Of a DNA stretch of 36,951 nt, positions 15,528 to 24,094 are shown piece after piece. Under the pieces are notes generated by a model, which saw only the letters and a program-made list of their open reading frames with translations, was not told the origin of the DNA and did no database searches. Within the stretch, counting starts at the first letter, position 1, and each line of letters begins with the position of its first letter. Source of the stretch: an archaeon (GTDB taxonomy: Archaea; Nanobdellota; Nanobdellia; SCGC-AAA011-G17; GW2011-AR17); assembly GCA_018692925.1 (NCBI GenBank), contig JABHLH010000009.1, positions 1 to 36,951 of the forward strand, read 5' to 3'. The position numbers and the translations under genes were made by a program.

Positions 15528-16484
15528 ATGACAACTCGTTTTATCCTAGATAATCAACTTAAAGCAAGGAGTAAAGTTATTAGGGAAATTCTTGAATTAA
15601 CAAAAAAAGCAGCTTATCCTAGTAAAGATGCTACACACTTAGCAAGTTTTATGGATGCATGTTTCTATGTAATGGAAGAAGGTAAGAGAAAAGTAATAAA
15701 ACAAGAATTAAAAGAAAAAGAAAAGGTTCATAAAAAAGAATTGTTGAAAGTAAAGAAGAAAGAAGAAGAAGCTTTGATGCTATCATTAGAAGCTGAAGCA
15801 CCAGAGCCAGAAGCTTTAGAAATTGAAGCACCAAAGAAAGAAGAAGAAGAAGGATTACCACTATTAGATCTTAGCGAAGATGATACAAGTAATTTAGCAA
15901 AAAGAGAATATGTTCTGAAAATTTATGGAAGCCCAGTTGGAGTTTTAGTAGATAAAGATGAAAGTGAAAAATATATTTATAATGTTGTTGAACCAGTAAT
16001 GGATAAAATAATTCTTGAAAAAGCTAAAGCTAGTTATGGAAAAGAATTAGAAAGAAAAAATGAATTGTTTGAAAATATAACACATATGAAGAAAATTGCA
16101 GAAAACTCAGCAAAGAAAGCTAAAATGAAGTTTAATGATATGATGGTACAAAAAACAAAATATTATCTTTCAAGAGATATAATCGGAGCTGGAAGTTTTG
16201 ATGCACTTTTATTTGATGAAAAAGTTAAAGAAATAATTTATAGTGGAGAAAATAAAAAAATTAGAGTTAATTATGATAATCTTGGAGAAATGGATACAAA
16301 TGTTTTAGTTAAAGACAATAAAGAAGTAAATAATTTGATTAAAAAAGTGAGTTTTGCAACAGGAAAGCCAGTTAATATGAAAAGCCCAATATTAAGTGTT
16401 AATTTCCAAGGTTTAAAATTTGATGGCGTAATGGGCTTAGGTGGAAATAATTCCAAATTAAGAATAAGGAGGTTGTTAATGTGA
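15528..16484 (+). CDS. Protein with a secretion/pilus ATPase N-domain but no ATPase motor
   Basis: The 318-aa protein has a helical, charged N-terminal half with a Glu/Lys linker (about residues 50-125). Its C-terminal part (about 205-316) resembles the N2 domain of type II/IV secretion ATPases (GspE/VirB11/TadA/ArlI class): KYYLSRDIIGAGSFDALLFD, KEIIYSG, FATGKPVNMKSPILSVNF, ending in LRIRR. In complete enzymes the RecA-like motor follows. Here the gene stops, with no Walker A or B. The 4-nt overlap with the next gene (GTGA) suggests a deliberate end rather than a fresh break. It may be a truncated relic or a regulatory adaptor. Confidence 0.7.
   Translation: MTTRFILDNQLKARSKVIREILELTKKAAYPSKDATHLASFMDACFYVMEEGKRKVIKQELKEKEKVHKKELLKVKKKEEEALMLSLEAEAPEPEALEIEAPKKEEEEGLPLLDLSEDDTSNLAKREYVLKIYGSPVGVLVDKDESEKYIYNVVEPVMDKIILEKAKASYGKELERKNELFENITHMKKIAENSAKKAKMKFNDMMVQKTKYYLSRDIIGAGSFDALLFDEKVKEIIYSGENKKIRVNYDNLGEMDTNVLVKDNKEVNNLIKKVSFATGKPVNMKSPILSVNFQGLKFDGVMGLGGNNSKLRIRRLLM
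16466..16472 (+). promoter_or_regulatory. Strong Shine-Dalgarno site deciding a GTG start
   Basis: AAGGAGG lies 8 nt before the GTG at 16481, inside the end of the upstream gene. This supports the GTG start and translational coupling. Confidence 0.6.
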
Positions 16485-16873
16485 TAGGAGAAACAATAAT
16501 AATATTAGTTTTGCTTTTAGTAATCATTGGATTAGTTTATCAGTTTATGTTTGATATATTTTTAGTTACTTTGATAGGAATTATTGTTTTCTATGTTATT
16601 TTCCTTGTAATAGAGATCATTCTTTGGAGAAAAAGGAATAAAACTAATGTAGAAACAAAAGAAGAAGTAAAAACTGTTGAAAGTCCAAAGGAAGAGCTTA
16701 AAGTGGAAGAAAAGCCAGTAATTCAAGAAGATCCTGATATAAATAGATTAAAAGACTTCATTAAGAAGAACTTAGATCAAGGATTTAAAGAGAATATCGT
16801 TAGAGTTGCCTTAGAAAAACAAGGTTGGGCTAAAGATAAAGTGAATATAGCTTTTCAAGAATTAAATAAATAA
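16481..16873 (+). CDS. Membrane protein with two helices and a C-terminal helical module
   Basis: The 130-aa protein has two transmembrane segments (about residues 2-22 and 24-49), a charged Lys/Glu linker (about 52-85), and a C-terminal module (about 88-130: INRLKDFIKKNLDQGFKENI, then the EKQGWAKDKVNIAF segment). That module looks like a short helical repeat for protein contacts, reminiscent of tails on other archaeal membrane proteins, but I cannot name a family. The start is GTG, with a strong Shine-Dalgarno site. Coupling to the N2-domain protein suggests a shared membrane complex (inference). Confidence 0.75.
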   Translation: MIGETIIILVLLLVIIGLVYQFMFDIFLVTLIGIIVFYVIFLVIEIILWRKRNKTNVETKEEVKTVESPKEELKVEEKPVIQEDPDINRLKDFIKKNLDQGFKENIVRVALEKQGWAKDKVNIAFQELNK

Positions 16874-16888
16874 TTTTTTTTTATTTTT
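16874..16888 (+). terminator. T-rich terminator
   Basis: A run of nine T, one A and five more T begin right after the stop of the membrane-protein gene, in the gap to the convergent H1-like gene. Confidence 0.5.
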
Positions 16889-16941
16889 GAATATTATAAA
16901 AAGGATATAGAATTTAATAAAAAATAAAAAAAATAAGAAGT

Positions 16942-17337
16942 TTATCTTCTCTTTTTACGCTTAACTTTCTTTTTAGCAGCTTTTCGCTTAACTTTTTTCT
17001 TAGCAGCTTTCTTTTTTACTTTTTTCTTTGCAGCTTTTCGCTTAACTTTTTTCTTTGCAGCTTTCTTTTTTACTTTTTTCTTTGCAGCTTTTCGCTTAAC
17101 TTTTTTCTTTACAGCTTTTCTTTTAACTTTTTTCTTTGCTGCTTTTCTTTTAACTTTTTTCTTTGCTGCTTTCTTTTTTACTTTTTTCTTTGCTGCCTTC
17201 TTTTTCACTTTTCTCTTAGCTGCTTTCTTTTTCACTTTTTTCTTAGCTGCTTTTCTTTTAACTTTTTTCTTAGCCGCCTTCTTTTTTACCTTCTTTTTTG
17301 CTACTCTTTTTTTTGCTACTTTTTTTCTTTTTACCAT
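16942..17337 (-). CDS. Histone H1-like Lys/Ala repeat protein
   Basis: The 131-aa protein is almost wholly made of a 9-residue repeat, AAKKKVKRK or AAKKKVKKK, in about 13 consecutive units (residues 12-128). More than half of all residues are Lys and there are no acidic residues. Such composition is typical of H1-like, AlgP-like or chlamydial Hc-like DNA-compacting tails; it is surely unstructured until bound to nucleic acid. The ATG at 17337 was chosen because GAGGTG lies just upstream; an in-frame GTG at 17346 overlaps that site. It is convergent with the membrane-protein gene. Confidence 0.8.
   Translation of the reverse strand: MVKRKKVAKKRVAKKKVKKKAAKKKVKRKAAKKKVKKKAAKRKVKKKAAKKKVKKKAAKKKVKRKAAKKKVKRKAVKKKVKRKAAKKKVKKKAAKKKVKRKAAKKKVKKKAAKKKVKRKAAKKKVKRKKRR
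16954..17304 (-). repeat. Tandem 27-bp coding repeat, about 13 units
   Basis: The 27-bp unit encodes nine residues. Units differ at synonymous sites and at Lys/Arg codons, so the protein pattern is better kept than the DNA. The repeat is in frame throughout. Confidence 0.8.
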
Positions 17338-17484
17338 GAGTTTCACCTCTTTAAGTTAACAACGTCATATTAAGTTTATAAACCTTACGATTCAATAAAA
17401 AATTAAATTTTTTTACATTTGTTTTATTTTTTTGTAAAAGACAAATTCCTCGTCGAGAAAAAGCAAAAATAAATTTAAAAAAAA

Positions 17485-19269
17485 TTATTTTATGTAACCA
17501 CCTTTTTGTAAGTTCCAAAGTTTTTTGTATTGACCTTTCTTTTTTATTAAGTTTTTATGGTTACCAACTTGAACAATGTTACCTTTGTCCATTACAATAA
17601 TTCTATCTGCATTCATAATGGTTGAAAGTCTGTGAGCAATGATTATTGAAGTCCTTCCTTCTAATAATTTGTTCAAATCTTTCTGAATTTCGGATTCTGT
17701 TTCGGAATCTAAAGCTGATGTTGCCTCGTCGAGGATTAAGATCTTTTTATCTGCTAGTACTGCTCTTGCTATGGAAACTCTTTGTTTTTCTCCACCAGAT
17801 AACTTAATACCTCTTTCACCAACAATTGTTTTATCTTTTTCTGGGAAATTTTTAATAATTTTAAATAACTGTGCAAACTTCATTGCTTGTTCTACATCTT
17901 CTTTCTTTGCTTTTGAATTTGTAAATGCAATGTTGTTGTAAATAGTATCATCAAACAAAATTGCTTCTTGTGGAACTATACTTAACTCTGACCTTAGTGA
18001 TTCTTGTTCAAAACTATTAATGTTTTTACCATCAATTAAAATTTCTCCATTGTCAAGATCATATAGTCGATAAAGTAACTTAATTATTGTTGTTTTACCA
18101 CAACCAGAATGACCAACAAAAGCAATACTTTCTCCAGCCTTAATTTTCAAATTGAAATTTTTAAATAAAGTTTTCTTAGTATAACCAAAGTCAACATTCT
18201 TAAATTCAATTGATCCTTTCTGAACTTTACATTTTTTTGCATGATCAACATTCACAATATCATTTTTTATTTTATCATACTTGAAAAGTTCTTGGAAGTC
18301 TGCCATAGACATGTAAAATCCTTTAACACCATGTACGAAATTGTAAAGAGGGAATATAATATTACCATACATTGTGTAAATGAATACTAATGTACCAACA
18401 GTCATTTCTCCCTCCATCATTTTTAATAATGGAAAGTAAAATATGAAAAATGTTGAAATACCTAAAATTAAAGCATGGCCTCCATCAAACCATTTGAAAA
18501 AACTCCAATGATCAGATTGTTTTACTCTAGTATAGTCAACAAGTTTTCTAAATATTCCCTTAATTTTATTTTCTTTACCAAAATATTTGATAGTTTCAAT
18601 ATTTGTAAGAACATCACTTATGTTAGCTTTTTCAATATCCTCAGCTTCATTTGCTTCTAAGTTAGGGCCTTGTTGTTTGTTAAGTACAATCATACTGTAA
18701 GTTAAGAAAACTATAGCAGTAACTAATATTACAAATGCTGAGGTTAAATCGAAATAAATTAATGAACCTACAACAAATAATAATTGTAAAACTAATGGTA
18801 ATAGATTCCAAATAAAGAAATCAATTAATCTTTCAGTTGATTTTACTCCTCTAATTAAACTTGATATTAATGAACCAGTTTTATGTGAAGTGTGAAATTT
18901 ATGAGATAAACTAATAATATGATTGAAAAATTTAACTTTCATGTCCATCATAATTTTAGTTTCCATTACAACAAGAACATGAACTTTAAACCATGTTGCA
19001 ATAGTTTTTATCAATGCAAAACTCAAATAAATTCCAGCGATCCAAATAAGAAGATAAACAAAACTCCCAATAATTAAAGTTCCTGCTGTAAATTCAGTAC
19101 TATAATCGATAACATATAATAGTAAATATTTGTCTACAACTCTTGAAACTTCTAAAATGGTTGCAATAAAAATTAATAAAATGAATGAACTTTTGTAATT
19201 TTTTGCAAGATTATAGAAGACTTTTAAATTATCCTTAAAATTAATCTTCTTTTTGTCATCTTTTGACAT
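17485..19269 (-). CDS. ABC exporter, fused permease and ATPase (ATM1/MsbA type)
   Basis: The 594-aa half-transporter has six predicted membrane helices (about residues 25-310) and one nucleotide-binding domain: Walker A GHSGCGKTT, Q-loop VPQE, signature LSGGEKQR, Walker B ILILDEATSALD and switch IIIAHRLST. The cytosolic segment NIETIKYFGKE resembles the NYETVKYF motif of ATM1-type exporters (glutathione/Fe-S or heavy-metal related), so that subfamily is a reasonable guess. It probably works as a homodimer in the cell membrane. A minus-strand TATA box at 19291-19300 is centred 26-27 nt before the ATG. It is a single-gene unit. Confidence 0.9.
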   Translation of the reverse strand: MSKDDKKKINFKDNLKVFYNLAKNYKSSFILLIFIATILEVSRVVDKYLLLYVIDYSTEFTAGTLIIGSFVYLLIWIAGIYLSFALIKTIATWFKVHVLVVMETKIMMDMKVKFFNHIISLSHKFHTSHKTGSLISSLIRGVKSTERLIDFFIWNLLPLVLQLLFVVGSLIYFDLTSAFVILVTAIVFLTYSMIVLNKQQGPNLEANEAEDIEKANISDVLTNIETIKYFGKENKIKGIFRKLVDYTRVKQSDHWSFFKWFDGGHALILGISTFFIFYFPLLKMMEGEMTVGTLVFIYTMYGNIIFPLYNFVHGVKGFYMSMADFQELFKYDKIKNDIVNVDHAKKCKVQKGSIEFKNVDFGYTKKTLFKNFNLKIKAGESIAFVGHSGCGKTTIIKLLYRLYDLDNGEILIDGKNINSFEQESLRSELSIVPQEAILFDDTIYNNIAFTNSKAKKEDVEQAMKFAQLFKIIKNFPEKDKTIVGERGIKLSGGEKQRVSIARAVLADKKILILDEATSALDSETESEIQKDLNKLLEGRTSIIIAHRLSTIMNADRIIVMDKGNIVQVGNHKNLIKKKGQYKKLWNLQKGGYIK

Positions 19270-19290
19270 GTTGTTTTATAGTCGATTATT

Positions 19291-19300
19291 GTATTTAAAA
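19291..19300 (-). promoter_or_regulatory. TATA box of the ABC exporter
   Basis: The minus-strand TTTTAAATAC is centred 26-27 nt before the ATG at 19269. Confidence 0.48.
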
Positions 19301-19386
19301 GTATGGTTTAGAAAAGTTTAAACAGAAAAGATTAAATTTAAAAATATTTAGTAATGAAAATAATTGAGATAAATATAAAAAGCAAG

Positions 19387-19396
19387 TTTTATAAAA
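19387..19396 (+). promoter_or_regulatory. TATA box of the metallophosphoesterase gene
   Basis: TTTTATAAAA is centred 27-28 nt before the ATG at 19419, which supports that start over the upstream TTG at 19404. Confidence 0.5.
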
Positions 19397-19418
19397 AGCA
19401 AATTTGCTCATAAAGAGG

Positions 19419-20519
19419 ATGAAACACATTATTATCTCAGATACCCATTCACCTATATGTATTGAGAAAGCTCTAAATTATACAAAGGAAATTATTAGTA
19501 AAATACCAGAAATGAATTATATAATTATTAATGGAGATTTATTAGGTATCTTTGCTATGACTTCTAGTTGTTTACATAAACATTCTGAAATAACAAATAT
19601 AGAACTGGATGAATATTTGAAAAGTGCTGCAATCAATTTTTATAATAAATTTAAAGCAAATAAAGTAATTAGTCCAGAAATAGTTCTTGAATATGTTGAA
19701 GAAAGATATCAATGGATTATAAGTACATTAAAAAAATTTATTGAAATTAAACCAACAATCTTTAATTTAGGTAATCATGAATCTGGTTTACACTTTTTAG
19801 TTTTACAAGAGTTAAGTTTTCTTACAGGATGTAGCCCACAAATCATTTCTCAAGTTGATAAAAACAAATTAATAGAAATTTTTAATAATTTTGAAAAAGA
19901 ACTTTATGAATTAGAAGAAAATGAGAATTTTAAGTATATTAGAAATAATTCTTTCATTAAAGATAAAACTTTAATTATGGGAATTCCAGGAGAGAGTCAT
20001 TCAACTGCAGGAAATGATTATAATTCAAAGAAACAAGAAGAAAAAACTCAAGAAATTATTGAACAAGTTAAACCAATGTTAGAAAAAGTTAATTCTATTG
20101 TTATTTACAACCACACACAAGGAAATTATGATAATAATACTGGGAAATTTGAATCTGCTTCAAGATCATTAAAAGAGTTTATGCAAAATCTTCCTTCAAA
20201 TGTAAAAACTAGAATTTTTGTTCAATCACATAACCATTGGGACCATACACAGTTTATGTTTCACAATAATTTTTATTATATTATGAACAATGCTGGATTA
20301 CATAATGGGATTTTTAATATTTTAGATTTTGATGAAAAAGAAGTACAATGTTATGATGCTGATCCAACAAATAAAAAAGCTGTAAAATTAAAACTATCAA
20401 AAGAATTTCCAAATATAAGTCAGCCTGGTGAAATTATAGCGAGACATTATCCAGATCCAGAATATGTGAAAATAAGGAAAAGTGTTCATTCTTGTTTGAG
20501 TAAACTTTTATCACCTTGA
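19419..20519 (+). CDS. Calcineurin-like metallophosphoesterase
   Basis: The 366-aa protein has the ordered metal-binding motifs of the family: ISDTHSP (D-x-H), INGDLLG (GD), LGNHESG (GNHE), then IYNHTQG and SHNHWDH. It likely binds two metal ions and hydrolyses a phosphomono- or diester. The long stretch between GNHE and the last His motifs carries a helical insertion (about residues 125-195). The substrate cannot be inferred. It is a leaderless single gene between the ABC exporter and tRNA-Gly. Confidence 0.85.
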   Translation: MKHIIISDTHSPICIEKALNYTKEIISKIPEMNYIIINGDLLGIFAMTSSCLHKHSEITNIELDEYLKSAAINFYNKFKANKVISPEIVLEYVEERYQWIISTLKKFIEIKPTIFNLGNHESGLHFLVLQELSFLTGCSPQIISQVDKNKLIEIFNNFEKELYELEENENFKYIRNNSFIKDKTLIMGIPGESHSTAGNDYNSKKQEEKTQEIIEQVKPMLEKVNSIVIYNHTQGNYDNNTGKFESASRSLKEFMQNLPSNVKTRIFVQSHNHWDHTQFMFHNNFYYIMNNAGLHNGIFNILDFDEKEVQCYDADPTNKKAVKLKLSKEFPNISQPGEIIARHYPDPEYVKIRKSVHSCLSKLLSP

Positions 20520-20528
20520 AAATAAGAA

Positions 20529-20600
20529 TGCGCGAGCCGGGACTCGAACCCGGGTCCCTGCCTTGGCAAGGCAAGATTATAACCACTAAACTACTCACGC
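20529..20600 (-). tRNA. tRNA-Gly(GCC)
   Basis: The 72-nt cloverleaf is read on the minus strand. Acceptor GCGTGAG pairs with CTCGCGC (one T-G). The anticodon loop TTGCCAA gives anticodon GCC on stem TTGCC/GGCAG. The T-arm loop is TTCGAGT, and the discriminator is A. There is no intron, and CCA is not encoded. Confidence 0.95.
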
Positions 20601-20689
20601 TCAATGACTATGTAGAAAAAATGTGAATTTAAAAAGGTTTTTATTGGCAATCACTAGTTTTATTAATAGAAAAGATAACTATTTTTTTA

Positions 20690-21583
20690 ATGGCAGAGTG
20701 GAAAGACAAATTTTTAGAAAGATATTCTGAATTAACTGATATTGAAAAATTCAAAGAAGTTTCTTTAAAACCTATGAGAAAATCTATTAGAACAAATACA
20801 ATAAAAACTACAATAGAAGTGATAAAAGAAAGGTTTGGAGACTCATTAGAGCAAGTTCCTTGGTGCAAAGAAGGATTTTTTATCAAAAAAAAGGGAGTAG
20901 GAAATACTTTAGAACATTATTTAGGTTATATTTATCTGCAAGGGGCAGCTTCAATGATTCCACCAGTAGTTTTGCAACCTAAGGAAGGAGATATGGTTTT
21001 AGACATGTGTGCTTCGCCAGGAAGTAAGACCTCACAAATGGCAGCAATGATGAATAACAAAGGTATGATTGTTGCAAATGATAGTATTTTACAAAGATTG
21101 AAACCTTTAACAATGAATTTACAAAGATGTGGAGTAATAAATACAGTTATTACTAAAATGGAAGGTAGAAGATTTAAAACAAATTTTGATAAAATTTTAG
21201 TTGATGCACCTTGTTCTGGAATGGGTACAATAAGAAAATCTTACAAGACAATAAAGATGTGGAATCCAAATACAATCAAAAGAATGGCTGGTGTACAAAA
21301 ACAGTTAATTAAAACAGGATTTGATAATTTAAATGAAGGTGGAACAATGGTATATTCTACATGTACCTTAGAACCACATGAAAATGAATCTGTTGTTAAC
21401 TTTTTATTAGAAAATTATGATAATGCTAAAATTGAAAAAATTAATATAGAAATGAAAAGAGGAAAATCTGTGGATGAGTTTGAAGGTGAATGTTATGATT
21501 CAGATGTTAAGAAGTGTTTAAGAATTTGGCCTCAAGATAATGATACAGAAGGTTTCTTTGTTGCGAGAATTAAAAAAGTTTAA
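20690..21583 (+). CDS. RNA cytosine-C5 methyltransferase (NOL1/NOP2/Sun family)
   Basis: The 297-aa SAM-dependent enzyme forms 5-methylcytosine in tRNA or rRNA. SAM site: LDMCASPGSKTSQM (motif I, about 104-117). Motif IV DAPCSGMG contains C175 and motif VI YSTCTLEPHENE contains C225; the two Cys are the release and nucleophile residues of RNA m5C enzymes. It lacks an obvious PUA or NusB extension and is near the minimal length, so archaeal Trm4-like activity is plausible. A TATA-like GTTTTATTAATAG about 28 nt upstream fits leaderless expression. The 3' end overlaps the convergent MFS gene by 4 nt. Confidence 0.92.
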   Translation: MAEWKDKFLERYSELTDIEKFKEVSLKPMRKSIRTNTIKTTIEVIKERFGDSLEQVPWCKEGFFIKKKGVGNTLEHYLGYIYLQGAASMIPPVVLQPKEGDMVLDMCASPGSKTSQMAAMMNNKGMIVANDSILQRLKPLTMNLQRCGVINTVITKMEGRRFKTNFDKILVDAPCSGMGTIRKSYKTIKMWNPNTIKRMAGVQKQLIKTGFDNLNEGGTMVYSTCTLEPHENESVVNFLLENYDNAKIEKINIEMKRGKSVDEFEGECYDSDVKKCLRIWPQDNDTEGFFVARIKKV

Positions 21584-22716
21584 ATGAATAAAAAGAAAAT
21601 ATAAGTTATTCCTGTTGCTAGAAATGAAATTTTTAATGAAGCAAAGACCATAACTAAAAGTATTACAAAAATTCTTCCTGCGATTAAAGAAAGTTCTCTG
21701 AAAAGAATAAATTCCATAGTTTTCTCTTTCTTTGCTTGTTTGTAGGATTTTGCTAACATGGGAATACTAATACCATAAGTTGCAATAGAATTTAAGGTAC
21801 CAACAAAATAAACTTGAAAAACACTTGTTACGAAAAACATTAAAGTTGCTAAAATAGTTTTTGAAAATGCAGAAATTTTTATTAAAAGATATTTCTTTTT
21901 ACCTTCGTCGGAGATTTCACCGAATAATAGAATAATAGCTGTGATAATTATTCCAGTAAAAGTTGCATATATACCTAATGAGATGTAACCTCCAAGAATT
22001 AAAAAAATAAATAATGGCCAGAAAACACCTTTAACCATACTATTTATACCTTCAGCAAAATATTCGAAAAAGAATTTTAAATGATCTTTTACAAAAAAAT
22101 CTTTAATTTGAAAATCTGTTTTTGCAAAAGTTTCTCTTGAAATGAATAAAGGGATTGAGGAAATGATTAAAAGTAAAATTGCAATAATGAAAAGAGTTGT
22201 GAAACCGAGGTAATTAATTGTTAAAGCACCAATTAAAGGACCAATAATACTTGGAAATAAACTAATTGCAAAAATTAAAGCTGATTTTTTCCCTGTACTT
22301 TTCTTTCTTCCATGTAGAGCTGCATCGATGTGAAAGGCTGGCCAAAAAAAGGCTAACTCTGCACCTAAGAAAAATGCTGCGAAGTAAAAATATAAGGGGT
22401 TTGATCCAATGAATAATAAAAAGAGATAACCTATTACTATTATAGGAACACTGAACATCATAGAATGTTTAGTACCAAATTTAGATATTACTTTAGCTGA
22501 AAAAGGAAGCGAAATAACAACTGATAAAAATAATAATAAGTAAAAAAAGGCAATATATGGAATAGAATAAGATAATTCAGAGTAAAAAAAGATAGGAATG
22601 AAAATACCAATCATGTAGAGAGCAAAATTTCTTAAGCCTAAGAGGAAATAAATTTCGAATAACTCTCTAGTTAAAAACTCTTTAAATCGAAAATAGTTGT
22701 GCATATGAACGTGCAT
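21580..22716 (-). CDS. Major facilitator superfamily transporter
   Basis: The 378-aa protein consists almost only of hydrophobic helices (about 11-12 predicted). The loop after the second or third helix contains SKFGTKHSMMFSVP, reminiscent of the MFS G-x3-D-R-x-G loop. A charged central loop near residue 200 separates two halves. The substrate is unknown. A minus-strand TATA box (22739-22748) is centred 27-28 nt before the ATG at 22716, so this start is preferred over the in-frame ATG at 22704. Confidence 0.82.
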   Translation of the reverse strand: MHVHMHNYFRFKEFLTRELFEIYFLLGLRNFALYMIGIFIPIFFYSELSYSIPYIAFFYLLLFLSVVISLPFSAKVISKFGTKHSMMFSVPIIVIGYLFLLFIGSNPLYFYFAAFFLGAELAFFWPAFHIDAALHGRKKSTGKKSALIFAISLFPSIIGPLIGALTINYLGFTTLFIIAILLLIISSIPLFISRETFAKTDFQIKDFFVKDHLKFFFEYFAEGINSMVKGVFWPLFIFLILGGYISLGIYATFTGIIITAIILLFGEISDEGKKKYLLIKISAFSKTILATLMFFVTSVFQVYFVGTLNSIATYGISIPMLAKSYKQAKKEKTMEFILFRELSLIAGRIFVILLVMVFASLKISFLATGITYIFFLFI

Positions 22717-22738
22717 AACTTAAATCGAGTCTTAAGGA

Positions 22739-22748
22739 TTTATATAAT
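22739..22748 (-). promoter_or_regulatory. TATA box of the MFS gene
   Basis: The minus-strand TTATATAAAT is centred 27-28 nt before the ATG at 22716. Confidence 0.5.
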
Positions 22749-22758
22749 TATCCAAAAA

Positions 22759-22766
22759 GTTTATAT
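22759..22766 (+). promoter_or_regulatory. TATA box of cca
   Basis: GTTTATAT is centred 27-28 nt before the ATG at 22790, so the upstream TTG at 22766, which lies within this box, is unlikely to be the start. Confidence 0.5.
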
Positions 22767-22789
22767 TGAAAGTAGACAATAAGAAAAGT

Positions 22790-24001
22790 ATGCCATGGCG
22801 AAAAGAGGTTTTAAAAGAAATAAAGCCAAGTAAGAAAAATGAACTAGAATTAAGAAAAGTTGCTAATAAGATTATCAATTCTATTAAAATTAAGAATGTA
22901 AAATCAGTTTTAGGAGGTTCTTCTGCAAAAGGAACATGGTTGAAAGGAAATCATGATATTGATATTTATGTGAAATTTGATCAAAAATATTATAGTGGAA
23001 TTGACATCTCAGAAGTTTTGAAGAAAAAAATTAAGAAAGCGAATGTTTTACATGGTAGTAGAGATTATTTTAAATTAGATGTAAAAGGTTATGATATTGA
23101 ATTAATTCCAATTATGGATATTAAGAAAGTTGAAGATGCTGATAACATTACTGATATTTCACCTTTTCATAAAAAATGGGTTAGAAAACATAAAGAATAT
23201 GTTAATGATGTTCGTTTAGCAAAAGCCTTTGCAAAAGCAAATGGACTTTATGGAGCCGAATCCTATATTAAAGGTTTTTCAGGATATGCTTTAGAAGTTT
23301 TAACAATATATTATGGAGGATTTGATAAATTAATTGAAAATGTTGCTAAGTGGAAAAGTAAAACAGTTTTAGATCCAGAAAATTATCATAATGGAAAAGT
23401 TGTATTAAATAAATCAAAAATGTTTTCACCTCTTATTGTAGTTGACCCTGTACAAGATACAAGAAATGTTGCTGCAGTAATTTCTAAAGAGAAATATGAA
23501 CTGTTTAAAAAAATTGCAAAGAAATTTTTGAAGAGTAAAAATAAAGCTGAATTTTTTATTAGAGATGAATTTGATTTGGATCTTTTAAAGAAAAAAAAGG
23601 GAGAGTTAATTTGTTTAGAAGTTTTACCATTAGATGGAAAAAGAGATGTTGTTGGTGCGAAATTATTGAAAAGTTTTGATTTTATTAAAAAGAGATTAGA
23701 AGAAAATGAATTTAAAGTTAAGAAATCAGGATGGCATTGGGAAGAAAAAGCTATTTTATGGTTCTTGTTGGACAAAGTTGAATTGTCAAAAGAAGTGAAA
23801 CATTATGGTCCAGAAATTAAGTCAAAGGAAAGAATGAAAAAGTTTAAGGCAAAGTGGAAAGATAAGAAAATTTTGAATGAAGATGGTATAAGTTATGTAA
23901 TTAGAGATAGAAATTATATGAAAGCTCAAAATTTAGTATTAGATTTAGGTGAAGATAGTTTTGTTAAGAATAGAGTGAGTAAAATTTTAGGGTTTAAGTG
24001 A
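22790..24001 (+). CDS. cca: CCA tRNA nucleotidyltransferase, class I (archaeal)
   Basis: The enzyme adds or repairs the CCA 3' end of tRNAs. Neither tRNA gene in this window encodes CCA, so it is needed. The N-terminal catalytic motif GGSSAKGTWLKGNHDIDIYV (G42-G43-S44 and D56-x-D58) is diagnostic of class I archaeal enzymes; FSGYALEVLTIYYGGF and DPVQDTRNVA from the middle and tail domains also fit. From the ATG at 22790 it has 403 aa, slightly shorter than many homologues. It is divergent from the MFS gene, with both TATA boxes packed in a 73-nt gap. Confidence 0.94.
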   Translation: MPWRKEVLKEIKPSKKNELELRKVANKIINSIKIKNVKSVLGGSSAKGTWLKGNHDIDIYVKFDQKYYSGIDISEVLKKKIKKANVLHGSRDYFKLDVKGYDIELIPIMDIKKVEDADNITDISPFHKKWVRKHKEYVNDVRLAKAFAKANGLYGAESYIKGFSGYALEVLTIYYGGFDKLIENVAKWKSKTVLDPENYHNGKVVLNKSKMFSPLIVVDPVQDTRNVAAVISKEKYELFKKIAKKFLKSKNKAEFFIRDEFDLDLLKKKKGELICLEVLPLDGKRDVVGAKLLKSFDFIKKRLEENEFKVKKSGWHWEEKAILWFLLDKVELSKEVKHYGPEIKSKERMKKFKAKWKDKKILNEDGISYVIRDRNYMKAQNLVLDLGEDSFVKNRVSKILGFK

Positions 24002-24080
24002 TCAAATTAGTGAACCAAAAGACTTATAAGTAAGATATAATACATATGTTTTAATGAAGTTTTACTTCTTTCAAAATTAT

Positions 24081-24086
24081 GAGGTG
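24081..24086 (+). promoter_or_regulatory. Shine-Dalgarno site of psmB
   Basis: GAGGTG lies 8 nt before the ATG at 24095. A likely TATA box (ACTTATAAG near 24020) is about 70 nt upstream, so this mRNA has a leader of about 45 nt. The leader holds a small perfect hairpin, GAAGT-TTT-ACTTC, at 24056-24068. Confidence 0.5.
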
Positions 24087-24094
24087 CAATAAAA

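Noticed and set aside
16954-17304. Regular 27-bp repeats, considered as a CRISPR array
   Set aside because: The units are contiguous, without spacers, and are in frame within a Lys-rich coding sequence with a ribosome site.
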